Shown: positions 18,156 to 25,979 of the stretch, one piece after another | Layout: every line of letters starts with the position of its first letter | How positions within the stretch are numbered: position 1 is the stretch's first letter | Assembly: GCF_001562115.1 (NCBI RefSeq) | Contig: NZ_CP013927.1 | Location: 124,001-188,000, forward strand | From: Alteromonas stellipolaris | GTDB taxonomy: Bacteria > Pseudomonadota > Gammaproteobacteria > Enterobacterales > Alteromonadaceae | Length of the DNA: 64,000 nt | Direction: 5' to 3' | Program-made: the position numbers and the translations under genes | The notes under the pieces: generated by a model | What the model saw: the letters and a program-made list of their open reading frames with translations, nothing else | Told to the model about the DNA's origin: nothing | Database searches by the model: none

Positions 18156-18171
18156 GTAATGCAACGGTAAT
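18156..18171 (+). promoter_or_regulatory. GTAAT direct-repeat box 4
   Basis: GTAAT at 18156-18160 and 18167-18171, period 11 bp, lies in the divergent promoter region between the multicopper oxidase operon and the gene at 18259. It could serve either side; its orientation matches the plus-strand gene. Confidence 0.55.
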
Positions 18172-18258
18172 CTGCCTGTTATGAAGTTTGTATCTGTATC
18201 GTTTAAATTAATATGGCTGGCAGAATCAATAGTTAGCTTTCAGAACTAAAGGATATTT

Positions 18259-18714
18259 ATGAAGATAGAAAGTATGCGCGACATACTGCACTGGACTATA
18301 AAATTCCATGAACAATTGGCGACATGTCTGAAACATTGCGCGCCGAGTCACTCAGAGCGAACACAAATGGCAATGCAATACTTGCTTGCTCACGAACAGC
18401 ATCTTGCTGCTTTGGTTAAAGCGTTTTCCGATAAAGCTAAGTTTAGTGAATTGGAAACCTTGTTTATAGAATATTTGGAGAAAAACCCAATTTTCCTGCA
18501 CGACGATTGTGACGGTGATTTTGAGAATAAAACGGAATCTGAAATTGTTGCGAACGTGCTTAACCAGCATCAACAGGTAATAGCCCTATACTCATACTTA
18601 AAAGAGCAGGCCATTATTCCTCATCATATAGAGCTTCTAAGCAACTTATTGAAGCTTGAAAATCAAGAAATAATATTAATGGCACAAGGCTTGAATCGTT
18701 TTCAAGATATGTAG
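18259..18714 (+). CDS. All-helical ferritin-like protein of unknown function
   Basis: 151 residues, apparently entirely helical. Regularly placed His and Glu residues (WTIKFHEQL, LAHEQHLAAL, LNQHQQVIALY, KLENQEIILMAQ) suggest a four-helix bundle that may hold a metal pair, comparable with rubrerythrin or DUF2383-type proteins. It has Cys in CLKHCAPS and no signal peptide, so it should be cytoplasmic. A GTAAT box 88 bases upstream and a permease gene 63 bases downstream are its context. Confidence 0.6.
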   Translation: MKIESMRDILHWTIKFHEQLATCLKHCAPSHSERTQMAMQYLLAHEQHLAALVKAFSDKAKFSELETLFIEYLEKNPIFLHDDCDGDFENKTESEIVANVLNQHQQVIALYSYLKEQAIIPHHIELLSNLLKLENQEIILMAQGLNRFQDM

Positions 18715-18777
18715 CGTCGCTTTACAGACAAATGATGTCTCGTACTCCGTACAACATGATAATCAAGGAAGTTAATA

Positions 18778-20088
18778 ATGGCCGAACACGAACATTCAAA
18801 TTATGACAAAGGCAGTTTAAGCTTAGCCGGCGCAATAGCAATGGGTACTGGCGTAATGATAGGCGCGGGCATTTTCGCACTGACCGGGCAAGTAGCTGAG
18901 CTAGCTCGCGAGTGGTTCCCCTTTGCTTTTTTGGCTGCTGCCATCATATCTTCAGCGAGCGCGTATTCCTACGTTAAGCTATCTAACGCTTTCCCTTCGG
19001 CAGGCGGTATTGCTATGTTTTTAGAAAAAGCGTACGGGAAGGGCACAATAACCGCATGTTGTGCCTTATTGATGTACTTTTCTATGGTTATTAATCAAAG
19101 TTTAGTTGCGCGAACCTTTGGCAACTATGCTCTGCAACCTTTTGACATCGAGCCAGAGAGATGGATGGTACCTGCTCTTGGTGTTGCTTTACTAATTGCC
19201 GCGTTCTTGATTAATGTACTTGGAAACAAAATTATTCAGACGACGTCTTTTATCATGGGAATAGCCAAAGCATTGGGGTTGCTGGTGTTAGCGGGCGGGG
19301 GTATTTACGTTGCTGATGCGGGTTTTACTAGCACTTTTATTGTGCCTGCTGATACGAGCGTTAGTAACTTTATAGGCTCCGTGGCGTTGGCTATTTTGGC
19401 CTTCAAAGGCTTCACTACTATTACTAATAGTGGAGGCGAGATTGTTGATCCAAAGAAAAATGTGGGTCGAGCCATTATCATTTCAATATTTATCTGCTTT
19501 ATAATCTACATGTTGGTAGCAGTAGCGGTTGGAACTAATTTATCGATAGATGAAATTGTGGTGGCAAAAGACTACGCGCTAGCCGAAGCGTCGAAACCAG
19601 CATTCGGAAGAAGCGGGCTGTGGATCACGGTAGGCTTTGCTATTGTTGCGACGGTATCAGGTGTGATTGCAAGTGTGTTTGCCGTTTCACGCATGTTAGC
19701 GATGTTGACTGAGATGAAACTAGTCCCGCACAGTCACTTTGGCATGCCAGGCAGCGTGCAACAACACACAGTTGTATACACTGTGGTGATCGCCATGTTA
19801 CTAACAATTTTCTTTGATTTGAGCCGGATTGCATCGTTAGGCGCAATCTTTTATTTGCTCATGGATATAGCAATACATTGGGGCGTGTTTAAGCACTTGC
19901 GTAAAGAAGTTAACGCAAGTGCTGTTATCGTGCAAAGTGCAATAGCATTGGATATTGTGGTGCTAGGGGCATTTATTTGGATAAAGGCATCCTCTGATAT
20001 ATTGGTGATCTGGGCTGCGATAATTGGCTTAGTGCTCATTGTAGGAGCTGAGAAGTTATATTTAAGCAAGTTTCGAACAGATTCATAA
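18778..20088 (+). CDS. APC-family amino acid permease
   Basis: 436 residues with 12 predicted helices. The first helix has the APC hallmark G-x-x-I-G-A-G-I-F (ATGTGVMIGAGIFALTG, with unwound Gly-rich centre), and helix 6 carries AFKGFTTITNSGGEI. The segment F-A-V-S-R-M-L-A-M and a short C-terminus fit the YfnA/cationic amino acid transporter branch. The substrate is not predictable. AAGGAAG precedes the ATG. It may be co-transcribed with the ferritin-like gene; a link to copper stress is only positional. Confidence 0.85.
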   Translation: MAEHEHSNYDKGSLSLAGAIAMGTGVMIGAGIFALTGQVAELAREWFPFAFLAAAIISSASAYSYVKLSNAFPSAGGIAMFLEKAYGKGTITACCALLMYFSMVINQSLVARTFGNYALQPFDIEPERWMVPALGVALLIAAFLINVLGNKIIQTTSFIMGIAKALGLLVLAGGGIYVADAGFTSTFIVPADTSVSNFIGSVALAILAFKGFTTITNSGGEIVDPKKNVGRAIIISIFICFIIYMLVAVAVGTNLSIDEIVVAKDYALAEASKPAFGRSGLWITVGFAIVATVSGVIASVFAVSRMLAMLTEMKLVPHSHFGMPGSVQQHTVVYTVVIAMLLTIFFDLSRIASLGAIFYLLMDIAIHWGVFKHLRKEVNASAVIVQSAIALDIVVLGAFIWIKASSDILVIWAAIIGLVLIVGAEKLYLSKFRTDS

Positions 20089-20196
20089 TTTCAGATCATG
20101 CTCATTAATAAAGAACATCAAGATTAAAAAGTACTGGAATAGAATGTGTAATTAAAACTGATTTTCCAGGGGGGTAGTTGTACTCCTGATATGTAT

Positions 20197-20232
20197 CCCT
20201 ATGTCTAATACTATTCAGTATTAGACATAGGG
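20197..20232. repeat. Perfect 16-bp inverted repeat (hairpin) before the recombinase
   Basis: CCCTATGTCTAATACT (20197-20212) is mirrored exactly by 20217-20232 around ATTC. It ends 50 bases before the recombinase start. No T-run follows on either strand, so it is unlikely to be a terminator. It could be an operator or the recombinase's own crossover site. Confidence 0.8.
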
Positions 20233-20281
20233 TAAAGAGTAAGTTATATTGTTACTATGTTAATCGACAAACCTAAACGTT

Positions 20282-21520
20282 TTGGCCACGACTAAACCCA
20301 CACCTTTGTTTCCAACCTATGCTGAACTGATTGAGCTGAGTCTTAATGACTATCCGCAGCTGTCTGCCTATCTAGATAATCAACCTGCATGGATGAAGCA
20401 ACATTGGGAATGGGCAAAGGATTACCTACTGTATATCGGCCGCAACAAATCTGAGCATACTTACGTGCGTTTTCGAAACGACATCGAAAAGTTTTTGCTC
20501 TGGGTATTTATGGTTGATAAACAGCCTGTCGACGATTTACGCAAAGCTGATATTTTGAGTTACATTGATTTTTGTGTTGCGCCGCCGATTAAATGGATCA
20601 GCACTCAGCTACATGACAGATTTAGTTTAAACAACGGTTATTTTGCTTCAAACCTCAAATGGACACCATTCAGGCTGACCCCACCAAAATATGACAAAGA
20701 ACGAGTCCTTGACCCAAAAAAATACAAACCGTCCCTGCAGACCTTAGAATCTACGTTTGTTGCACTCAGCTCTTTTTACCGACACCTGATTGATGAGGAA
20801 ATTTGCTTCGGTAATCCCATTCCTCTCGCCAAGCGTGATTGCAAGCATATGATAAAAGATAGCCAAATAAAAACTGTCAGTCGGCTAACAGAGCACCAGT
20901 GGCAATATCTGATCGATACCGCAGTTGAGTTAGCGGATAAAGACGCACTATTCGAACGAAATTTGTTTATTGTATCTACAATGAAAACGCTGTTTCTTAG
21001 GCTTTCTGAGCTTTCTGATAGGCAAGATTGGACACCCGTAATGAGTCATTTTTGGACTGATGAAGATAATAATTGGTGGTTTAAAGTATACGGTAAAGGT
21101 AAGAAAATACGCGATATTACCGTACCGCAGGGTTATTTAAGTTACTTAAAACGCTATCGTGAGTGGCGCGGCCTATCGCCGCTGCCATCAAAGGGTGAGC
21201 AAACCATATTAGTAGAGAAAATAAGAGGTCGTGGCGGGCTAACAAGTCGCCAGATAAGTAGGCTCATTCAACAAGTATTTGATGCGGCATATGAAAAAAT
21301 GAAAAGAGAACAAGGTCTAGACCCGGCTCAAAAATTAAATGAAGCTACAACACACTATTTACGCCATACGGGTGCAAGCATGGAAATTGAGCGTGATAGA
21401 CCTCTCAAGGATCTGTCAGAAGACCTAGGCCATGCTAGTAGTGCCACCACCGATACAGTATATGTCCAAGTTGAGCGAAAAAAACGTGCTACATCTGGTA
21501 AAGATAGAAAAGTCGAGTAG
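20282..21520 (+). CDS. Tyrosine recombinase (phage-integrase family)
   Basis: 412 residues from a TTG. A SAM-like N-terminal DNA-binding domain (about 40-175) is followed by the catalytic domain with Arg240 (FLRLSEL), Lys in YGKGKK (about 272), His358-x-x-Arg361 (HYLRHTG), His384 (LGHAS) and Tyr394 (TVYVQV), all expected active residues. It is longer than XerC/D (about 300) because of an insert at 100-150. The first in-frame ATG comes only at codon 38, so the non-ATG start is likely. The hairpin at 20197-20232 is its closest upstream feature. It probably integrates or resolves a mobile unit. Confidence 0.85.
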   Translation: MATTKPTPLFPTYAELIELSLNDYPQLSAYLDNQPAWMKQHWEWAKDYLLYIGRNKSEHTYVRFRNDIEKFLLWVFMVDKQPVDDLRKADILSYIDFCVAPPIKWISTQLHDRFSLNNGYFASNLKWTPFRLTPPKYDKERVLDPKKYKPSLQTLESTFVALSSFYRHLIDEEICFGNPIPLAKRDCKHMIKDSQIKTVSRLTEHQWQYLIDTAVELADKDALFERNLFIVSTMKTLFLRLSELSDRQDWTPVMSHFWTDEDNNWWFKVYGKGKKIRDITVPQGYLSYLKRYREWRGLSPLPSKGEQTILVEKIRGRGGLTSRQISRLIQQVFDAAYEKMKREQGLDPAQKLNEATTHYLRHTGASMEIERDRPLKDLSEDLGHASSATTDTVYVQVERKKRATSGKDRKVE

Positions 21521-21523
21521 CTA

Positions 21524-22182
21524 ATGGGAACCAATACATGTTACATGTGCGACGCTTTGGCAACAACGAAAGAGCATATACCCCCAAAAGCCTTATTTCC
21601 CAAACAAAAAGATTTGCTCAGGGAATTCAGTCTACGCAAAGAACTAATAACGGTACCATCTTGTGAGGAACACAATAATAATAAAAGTAAAGACGATGAG
21701 TATTTTGTCTATCTACTTGCTTCCATGGCAACGACATAAAGGAACAACTGTTGAACACGAAGATTATGCGGGCAATTGAAAGGCGTCATGGCACGTATTC
21801 GAATTTTTTGGATAATTATCAACGTGTAATGCTGAAACATCCAGATGGAAAAGTAGAACATACTGCCGCGTATTCAATCGACTTAAAACGTTTTGATAGC
21901 GTGTTGTCACATATAGCACGCGGATTATATTACCATCACACTCAAACTAAATGGGAAGGCGCAGCTCTTGTAATGAGCAATGAATTACGCGATCTAAGCT
22001 CTAAAAATTCTGAAGAAATTAATACACTTGCTGATGATACTATTGAGCGAGTAAGTGCATTTTTATTTGATACAGAAAGTTATGGTCAAAATCCAGAAGT
22101 GTTCTCTTATAAAATTCATGATAGTAGACCCAAGGGCTTCGTAATTCTACTCGGCGATAACTGTAGCGGTAACGCTAGCTGA
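21524..22182 (+). pseudogene. HNH-like endonuclease gene, probably frameshifted
   Basis: The first frame (21524-21739) has CYMCDALATTKEHIPPKALFP and VPSCEEHNNNKSKDDEY, a zinc-Cys plus H-N-N pattern of HNH-fold nucleases. It stops after LASMATT. A second frame (to 22182) continues with KEQLLNTKIMRAIERRHGTY and a helical C-terminal part that has no plausible ribosome site of its own. A 1-2 base indel near 21728-21738 would join them into about 218 residues. The gene starts 3 bases after the recombinase stop and was probably its operon partner. Confidence 0.6.
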
Positions 22183-22264
22183 AAAATAGTAAATTTAACT
22201 ATTTTCTTTATATAAATTAAGCGCTTAGGTGAAGTTATCGAAAATCAGTGACCTAAACGGTAGT

Positions 22265-22954
22265 TCAGCCAATAATGTATTCTGGTTTTTCGCTATTGGA
22301 AGAATAGTAGGGGCTACACTGAATATCTAAGGTGATGTGCTCACCAAATTTTGTTCGTGCTGTCAGTTCTAGGTCAAAGGTTCTGCAGCGTTCAACATGC
22401 TGACGAATATCATGGAATAAAATAGGATTGTCTTGCTCATGGATAAGGTAGTCAGTAGGGTGTGAACCCAGTAATTCTTCCTCTGAATAGCCCACTAAAT
22501 GCTGAAACTGAGTATTAGTTTGTATTATCTGTAACTCAGTAGACAACACCAATATAGCTTGCCCAATTTGATCAATGGTATTTGATAACAAGTTGCGCTC
22601 ACTCAATGTTTGAAGCTCTTGAGTGATATCTCGCATGAAAACTACATAGTGATTCTGGTCACCAGTCGCCACATATGAAATAGAGAGCCTTAAGGCTTCA
22701 ATATGCGGGAGTGGGTTAAATAAAGTAGTAGTAAAGATTTCATTATGACTCGATGCCAAGTCATTCGGGGTAAGACCGAATAATGTGGTAATTTTACTGC
22801 CGACTACCGTATCTACGTTCTCGTTTAACAGTTCAATGGCACCTGTATTTGCAAAGGAAACGACACTATTAACATCTACTATGAATATAGGTAGTGCCGA
22901 GTGCCCCAACGCCTGATTCACTAAATCTTTGCACTCATTATTTATGTTCATCAC
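22265..22954 (-). CDS. Double-PAS protein lacking an output domain
   Basis: 229 residues: PAS 1 (about 10-105, with PIFIVDVNSVVSFANTGA) and PAS 2 (about 118-229, with GQAILVLSTELQIIQTN and GYSEEELLGSHPTDYL). The second PAS domain stops inside its last strand at PEYIIG. In relatives a further strand and a histidine kinase, GGDEF or chemoreceptor domain follow. It is therefore either a truncated signalling protein or a stand-alone sensor. No partner is adjacent: the recombinase cluster converges on it and HU is divergent. Confidence 0.65.
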   Translation of the reverse strand: MMNINNECKDLVNQALGHSALPIFIVDVNSVVSFANTGAIELLNENVDTVVGSKITTLFGLTPNDLASSHNEIFTTTLFNPLPHIEALRLSISYVATGDQNHYVVFMRDITQELQTLSERNLLSNTIDQIGQAILVLSTELQIIQTNTQFQHLVGYSEEELLGSHPTDYLIHEQDNPILFHDIRQHVERCRTFDLELTARTKFGEHITLDIQCSPYYSSNSEKPEYIIG

Positions 22955-23051
22955 TTCTACTACCTAGCTTTCAAATACTGACCAATTTTGCTTGCCAGAA
23001 GCAAACGCACATTAGACCAAAGTATAGTTTTGCATAAGTATTGGCATTATA

Positions 23052-23062
23052 TTTCCGGATAT
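23052..23062 (+). promoter_or_regulatory. TTTCCGGATAT motif, copy 1
   Basis: An exact 11-mer centred on the palindrome TCCGGA, about 90 bases upstream of the HU gene. The same 11-mer recurs at 32170, 37274 and 39820, always between genes. Confidence 0.45.
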
Positions 23063-23152
23063 GGTGACGTTCTCTTTTGAAATGTGCTTAAGATTCGGTA
23101 TAGCATAAGAAGTGATTAGCTTTCACTCAATGTATAAAGGAACTCAGAACCT

Positions 23153-23425
23153 ATGAATAAGAAAGATTTAGTAGCAAAAATAGCAAAAGATTCAGACGTA
23201 ACACTTCGTGACGCGACAAAAATGCTCGACTCGTTTTGCGCTGCAGTTGGTGAGACTACTAAGACCGGCGAGTCTGTTGCACTGGTTGGTTTCGGTACAT
23301 TTTCTCTTACTGAGCGTAGTGAACGCAAAGGAAGAAACCCACAGACGGGTGAAGAAATCACGATTGCCGCAAGCAAATCAGTTACCTTTAAAGCAGGTAA
23401 GGCGTTAAAAGAAGCAGTAAGTTAA
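23153..23425 (+). CDS. HU-family DNA-binding protein
   Basis: 90 residues, full length for the family. It contains the HU dimer helices (NKKDLVAKIAKDSDVTLRDATKMLD), GFGTF at 47-51, and the DNA-binding arm signature G-R-N-P-Q-T-G-E-E-I-T-I followed by F-K-A-G-K-x-L-K. It bends and compacts DNA and helps recombination. AAAGGAAC lies before the ATG. A strong terminator follows at 23452. Being next to a recombinase and mobile DNA, it may be an element-borne copy rather than the chromosomal hupA/hupB. Confidence 0.9.
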   Translation: MNKKDLVAKIAKDSDVTLRDATKMLDSFCAAVGETTKTGESVALVGFGTFSLTERSERKGRNPQTGEEITIAASKSVTFKAGKALKEAVS

Positions 23426-23451
23426 TTATTCAGATTAGTCGGCAACATACA

Positions 23452-23484
23452 GAAAATACCGCCATTAGGCGGTATTTTCTTTTA
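23452..23484 (+). terminator. Rho-independent terminator of the HU gene
   Basis: GAAAATACCGCC (23452-23463) pairs perfectly with 23468-23479 around ATTA, followed by TTTT. Confidence 0.9.
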
Positions 23485-23899
23485 TAGAAATTCATCCTTT
23501 CAGTATTCAAATTCACCATTTTTACTTTTTTATGCCGCTGTTTTAAAGGCGATTTTTCGACGTCACTGGCATTACATTTCGGTGAACTACTAAGTCTTCT
23601 TATTCGAAGATGAGATGGCGATTGTATCTCGGGCGCACCCTCTATTAAAGAACGCACTAAATATTGCTAACAACTGATAATGAAAAGCGGGTGTAACTTG
23701 CAACCGGAGAAAAACGCCCCTTTTAGCAGTAGCAAAATTATGGCTCGTGGAGTAAGCAACTCCCATAAATATGTTTCAGTTCAAAATAACGGCGAATAAG
23801 GTTTATGTAAACGCACTGTAAATTTGATTGAAAACAAATCAATTTATGAGTAAAAAACATTCAGGCCAATGAGCCTTGTATCAAAATAGGGAAATCAAA
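23485..23899. other. Intergenic stretch without identified features
   Basis: 415 bases with no supported gene, repeat or RNA structure on either strand. Confidence 0.5.
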
Positions 23900-24044
23900 A
23901 TGATAAAAATACTAACTGTTATCTTTTAGCTTGTTATTTGTGACTGGCGCTTACGGAGAAGATTTGTACACTGAATGCAGCTATTGCGACTCGTCGGATA
24001 GAGTCTCGCTAGCTAAATCAACAGCTGTAAATGAAGGTAGTTAA
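23900..24044 (+). pseudogene. Small secreted Cys-containing protein, frameshifted
   Basis: AGGGAAA precedes an ATG that opens MIKILTVIF and then hits TAG. Removing one T from the run at 23933-23937 gives a signal peptide (SLLFVTGAYGED) followed by a CSYCDSSD motif and a stop at 24042. In the same phase the frame is open again for 13 codons. It is probably a decayed gene for a short exported protein. Confidence 0.45.
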
Positions 24045-24087
24045 TGGGGCTATAACTTTGACTTGCACCAGAACCTAAGGAAATAAA

Positions 24088-24321
24088 ATGGATTATATTA
24101 GTATAGACATGGGGTTTGTGTGGCTTTTTACACTTGCTGTAGCAATTATTCCAGCGGTACTAGGAGCTTTTCTCGCAAGGAAAGATGGCCGGCGAGCCTT
24201 TCTGTTCACATTGACTATATTCCTGTTAGGAATGGTTACCTGGATAGGTGGCTGGTTACTACTTATCCTGAAGCGAAATTCCAAGGAAAATATTGAATTA
24301 AATAGTCTCAATATTCAATAG
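24088..24321 (+). CDS. Small two-helix membrane protein
   Basis: 77 residues with CTAAGGAAATAAA before the ATG. Two hydrophobic helices (about 9-30 and 38-62) are joined by a basic loop, ARKDGRRA, typical of a cytoplasmic turn. A short charged tail follows. No family is recognised. It converges with the nuclease cassette, and hairpin 1 lies between them. Confidence 0.6.
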   Translation: MDYISIDMGFVWLFTLAVAIIPAVLGAFLARKDGRRAFLFTLTIFLLGMVTWIGGWLLLILKRNSKENIELNSLNIQ

Positions 24322-24350
24322 AAATTTTATTCTCTACAATAAAGTAAAAA

Positions 24351-24384
24351 TTCACGCATGATAATTACACTTATCATGCGTGAA
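24351..24384. repeat. 34-bp hairpin 1 with TTACAC loop
   Basis: A perfect 14-bp stem TTCACGCATGATAA / TTATCATGCGTGAA with the loop TTACAC. Reading leftward it is followed by TTTTTAC, so it can terminate the minus-strand cassette. The inner 16 bases GATAATTACACTTATC are identical in hairpin 2 at 25850, while the outer stem differs. Confidence 0.85.
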
Positions 24385-24391
24385 TAAATAA

Positions 24392-25117
24392 TTAATTAAA
24401 TCTCATCTGCATGTTAGTCAAAATAAAAACATGGCCAATTGACATTAGTTTCCTATTCTCATTATTTAAATTCATATCACCACTACATCGGATGTAATGC
24501 GGCCTATATTTGACCTGTACTATCATTGAATTAGGGAAATTATCACGAATTGAATCCACTTTTTGCATAAATAGTCGATCGCGACTCTCAACTCTATTCT
24601 TATTGCATGTCACATTTACTGCGACCATTGGTATTAGCTTATTATTTGCACGAATGTTATTTTTCGTTTCTGTTGGGGAATTGAATAGCAGTTCTTCCAT
24701 ATCTATATCGAGTAGTTGCTTCGTTGCTATGTCTAACGCATTCTCTATTTTATTGTTGTTTCTGTTGGTGGCACTGCTTCTTACAGCCTTGCACTCAATA
24801 AAAGTTGCGTGCCTCTTACTGAATAAACCTATATCAATGCGACCCTTTGACCCCTTATCACTTCTTGTAGCGGTCATTTCGGATACTGGCCAAAAAACGG
24901 CCTTCTCATTCCGGTGCAGATTATAGGCGGCTTGCATGATGAGTGGCGTTAGTGATATTTCCTTTGCTGCGGTTGGCAAGCACAGTTCTGGCACGATGGG
25001 AACAGATTCTCTGTATTCGCATATTTGTCGGCATATTTCATCCATTAGGTCACGAAGTGAAGCTAATGTGTTATTGGGTGCAAAAATGCTCCATGTGTTA
25101 TCAATAATCACCATCAT
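24392..25117 (-). CDS. PD-(D/E)XK nuclease-like protein
   Basis: 241 residues. The core at about residues 85-115 shows a nuclease pattern: a glycine-basic lead-in (GSKGRIDIGLFS, Asp as first acidic residue) and the strand ATFIECKAV, giving E-x-K. A following helix and a K-Q-L-L-D segment fit a restriction-like fold. The start overlaps the upstream regulator gene by 17 bases, so the two are coupled. Cleavage target and role are unknown; toxin, anti-invasion nuclease or element-maintenance factor are possible. Hairpin 1 follows 7 bases after the stop. Confidence 0.6.
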   Translation of the reverse strand: MMVIIDNTWSIFAPNNTLASLRDLMDEICRQICEYRESVPIVPELCLPTAAKEISLTPLIMQAAYNLHRNEKAVFWPVSEMTATRSDKGSKGRIDIGLFSKRHATFIECKAVRSSATNRNNNKIENALDIATKQLLDIDMEELLFNSPTETKNNIRANNKLIPMVAVNVTCNKNRVESRDRLFMQKVDSIRDNFPNSMIVQVKYRPHYIRCSGDMNLNNENRKLMSIGHVFILTNMQMRFN

Positions 25118-25727
25118 TACCTTTTGTTATTAATTTCACTACGTCATTATACAAATCAGACTGACTGAGCGCTTCTTTGCGCGGATTACCGGTTCTCTTC
25201 TTCGATTGTTTTGCTGATCGCCACCCTTCATTGAAGGCCATTTCGATAATGAGCGACAAGCGCTCCCTGTCGTAATTCTTAAGACGCTTCGCAAAATTTT
25301 CAGTCATCACCTCAGTGCCACTGAAACTATTTTCAGCTAACTGTGCTTTAGCTTGATTGACATCATGTTCATAGTCGCGATAGTCCGGTGACAGTAAAAA
25401 ATCTATGGTTTCTTCTAACGTTTCCGCACCAACTAAATTTTTGAATTTCTCTAGCATAATTAAGTAATTTTCTTTTAGCTGGATATTTTTAATTCCAGTT
25501 TTCTGCCTATGTTTATGCGCTCGGAATCTATTTTGTAAGCTTTTAATGGCGTCTTGATTAATATATTTACGTAAGCTGATATACGTATTTTTTGGAATTG
25601 ATTTATCTATTTCAATATCAGATGAATTTAACTTTTCGCCATCAATGAAATCATTTTCAGTTAAACCATTTAAAAACTTATCTAGATTTTTAAAAAGGTA
25701 ATCTTGCCAAATCTTATCTTCTTTCAC
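25101..25727 (-). CDS. Ribbon-helix-helix DNA-binding protein (MatP-like pattern)
   Basis: 208 residues. The centre has a four-helix-like lead (INQDAIKSLQNRFRAHKHRQ) followed by a ribbon-helix-helix: strand KNIQL, helix ENYLIMLEKFKNLVG, turn, helix TLEETIDFLLS. The order resembles MatP, where a helical bundle precedes the RHH. A basic C-terminus follows (SAKQSKKRTG). Two GCGTTA-N4-TAACGC palindromes sit right in front of the gene, as expected for an autorepressor. It is the first gene of a two-gene cassette with the nuclease-like protein. Direct binding is inferred. Confidence 0.6.
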   Translation of the reverse strand: MKEDKIWQDYLFKNLDKFLNGLTENDFIDGEKLNSSDIEIDKSIPKNTYISLRKYINQDAIKSLQNRFRAHKHRQKTGIKNIQLKENYLIMLEKFKNLVGAETLEETIDFLLSPDYRDYEHDVNQAKAQLAENSFSGTEVMTENFAKRLKNYDRERLSLIIEMAFNEGWRSAKQSKKRTGNPRKEALSQSDLYNDVVKLITKGNDGDY

Positions 25728-25739
25728 TGCCCTACCCCT

Positions 25740-25820
25740 TAAAGCGTTACTTATAACGCTTTATAACACGGCGGTAACTACCCTGCAAAAGCAATTTATT
25801 TTAAGCGTTATATGTAACGC
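25740..25820. promoter_or_regulatory. Two palindromic operators of the RHH gene
   Basis: TAAAGCGTTA-CTTA-TAACGCTTTA (25740-25763) and GCGTTA-TATG-TAACGC (25805-25820) share GCGTTA-N4-TAACGC. Their centres are 61 bp apart. They lie 13-93 bases upstream of the start of the minus-strand regulator gene. Confidence 0.75.
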
Positions 25821-25849
25821 AATACTTGCAAAGTAAGCAAAGGGATTTT

Positions 25850-25883
25850 ATTATTATAGATAATTACACTTATCTATAATAAT
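25850..25883. repeat. 34-bp hairpin 2 with TTACAC loop
   Basis: A perfect 14-bp stem ATTATTATAGATAA / TTATCTATAATAAT around the loop TTACAC. Core and loop equal those of hairpin 1, but the outer 9 bp differ and are still self-complementary. There is no T-run, so it is not a terminator. It marks the other side of the cassette, 14 bases before the transposon end. Confidence 0.85.
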
Positions 25884-25897
25884 GTAGCGTTTATGGT

Positions 25898-25940
25898 GGG
25901 GTTCTAGGGATTTTCCCCTCTAAAGTAACATAAATCGCCA
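25898..25940 (+). repeat. Left terminal inverted repeat of the Tn3-family unit
   Basis: 43 bp starting GGGG; the reverse complement is found without mismatch at 30299-30341. Confidence 0.95.
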
Positions 25941-25979
25941 TACTCACCATATTTAAAGGCATACAAAGGTGGGTTACTT

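Noticed and set aside
355..18171. GTAAT boxes as PhoB (Pho) boxes
   Set aside because: The 11-bp direct-repeat form is compatible, but the half-site differs from CTGTCAT and all copies sit in a copper island with no phosphate genes, so a copper-type response regulator is preferred.
20197..20232. Terminator of the permease gene
   Set aside because: The stem is strong but no T-run follows on either strand and it lies 109 bases after the stop; proximity to the recombinase is more telling.
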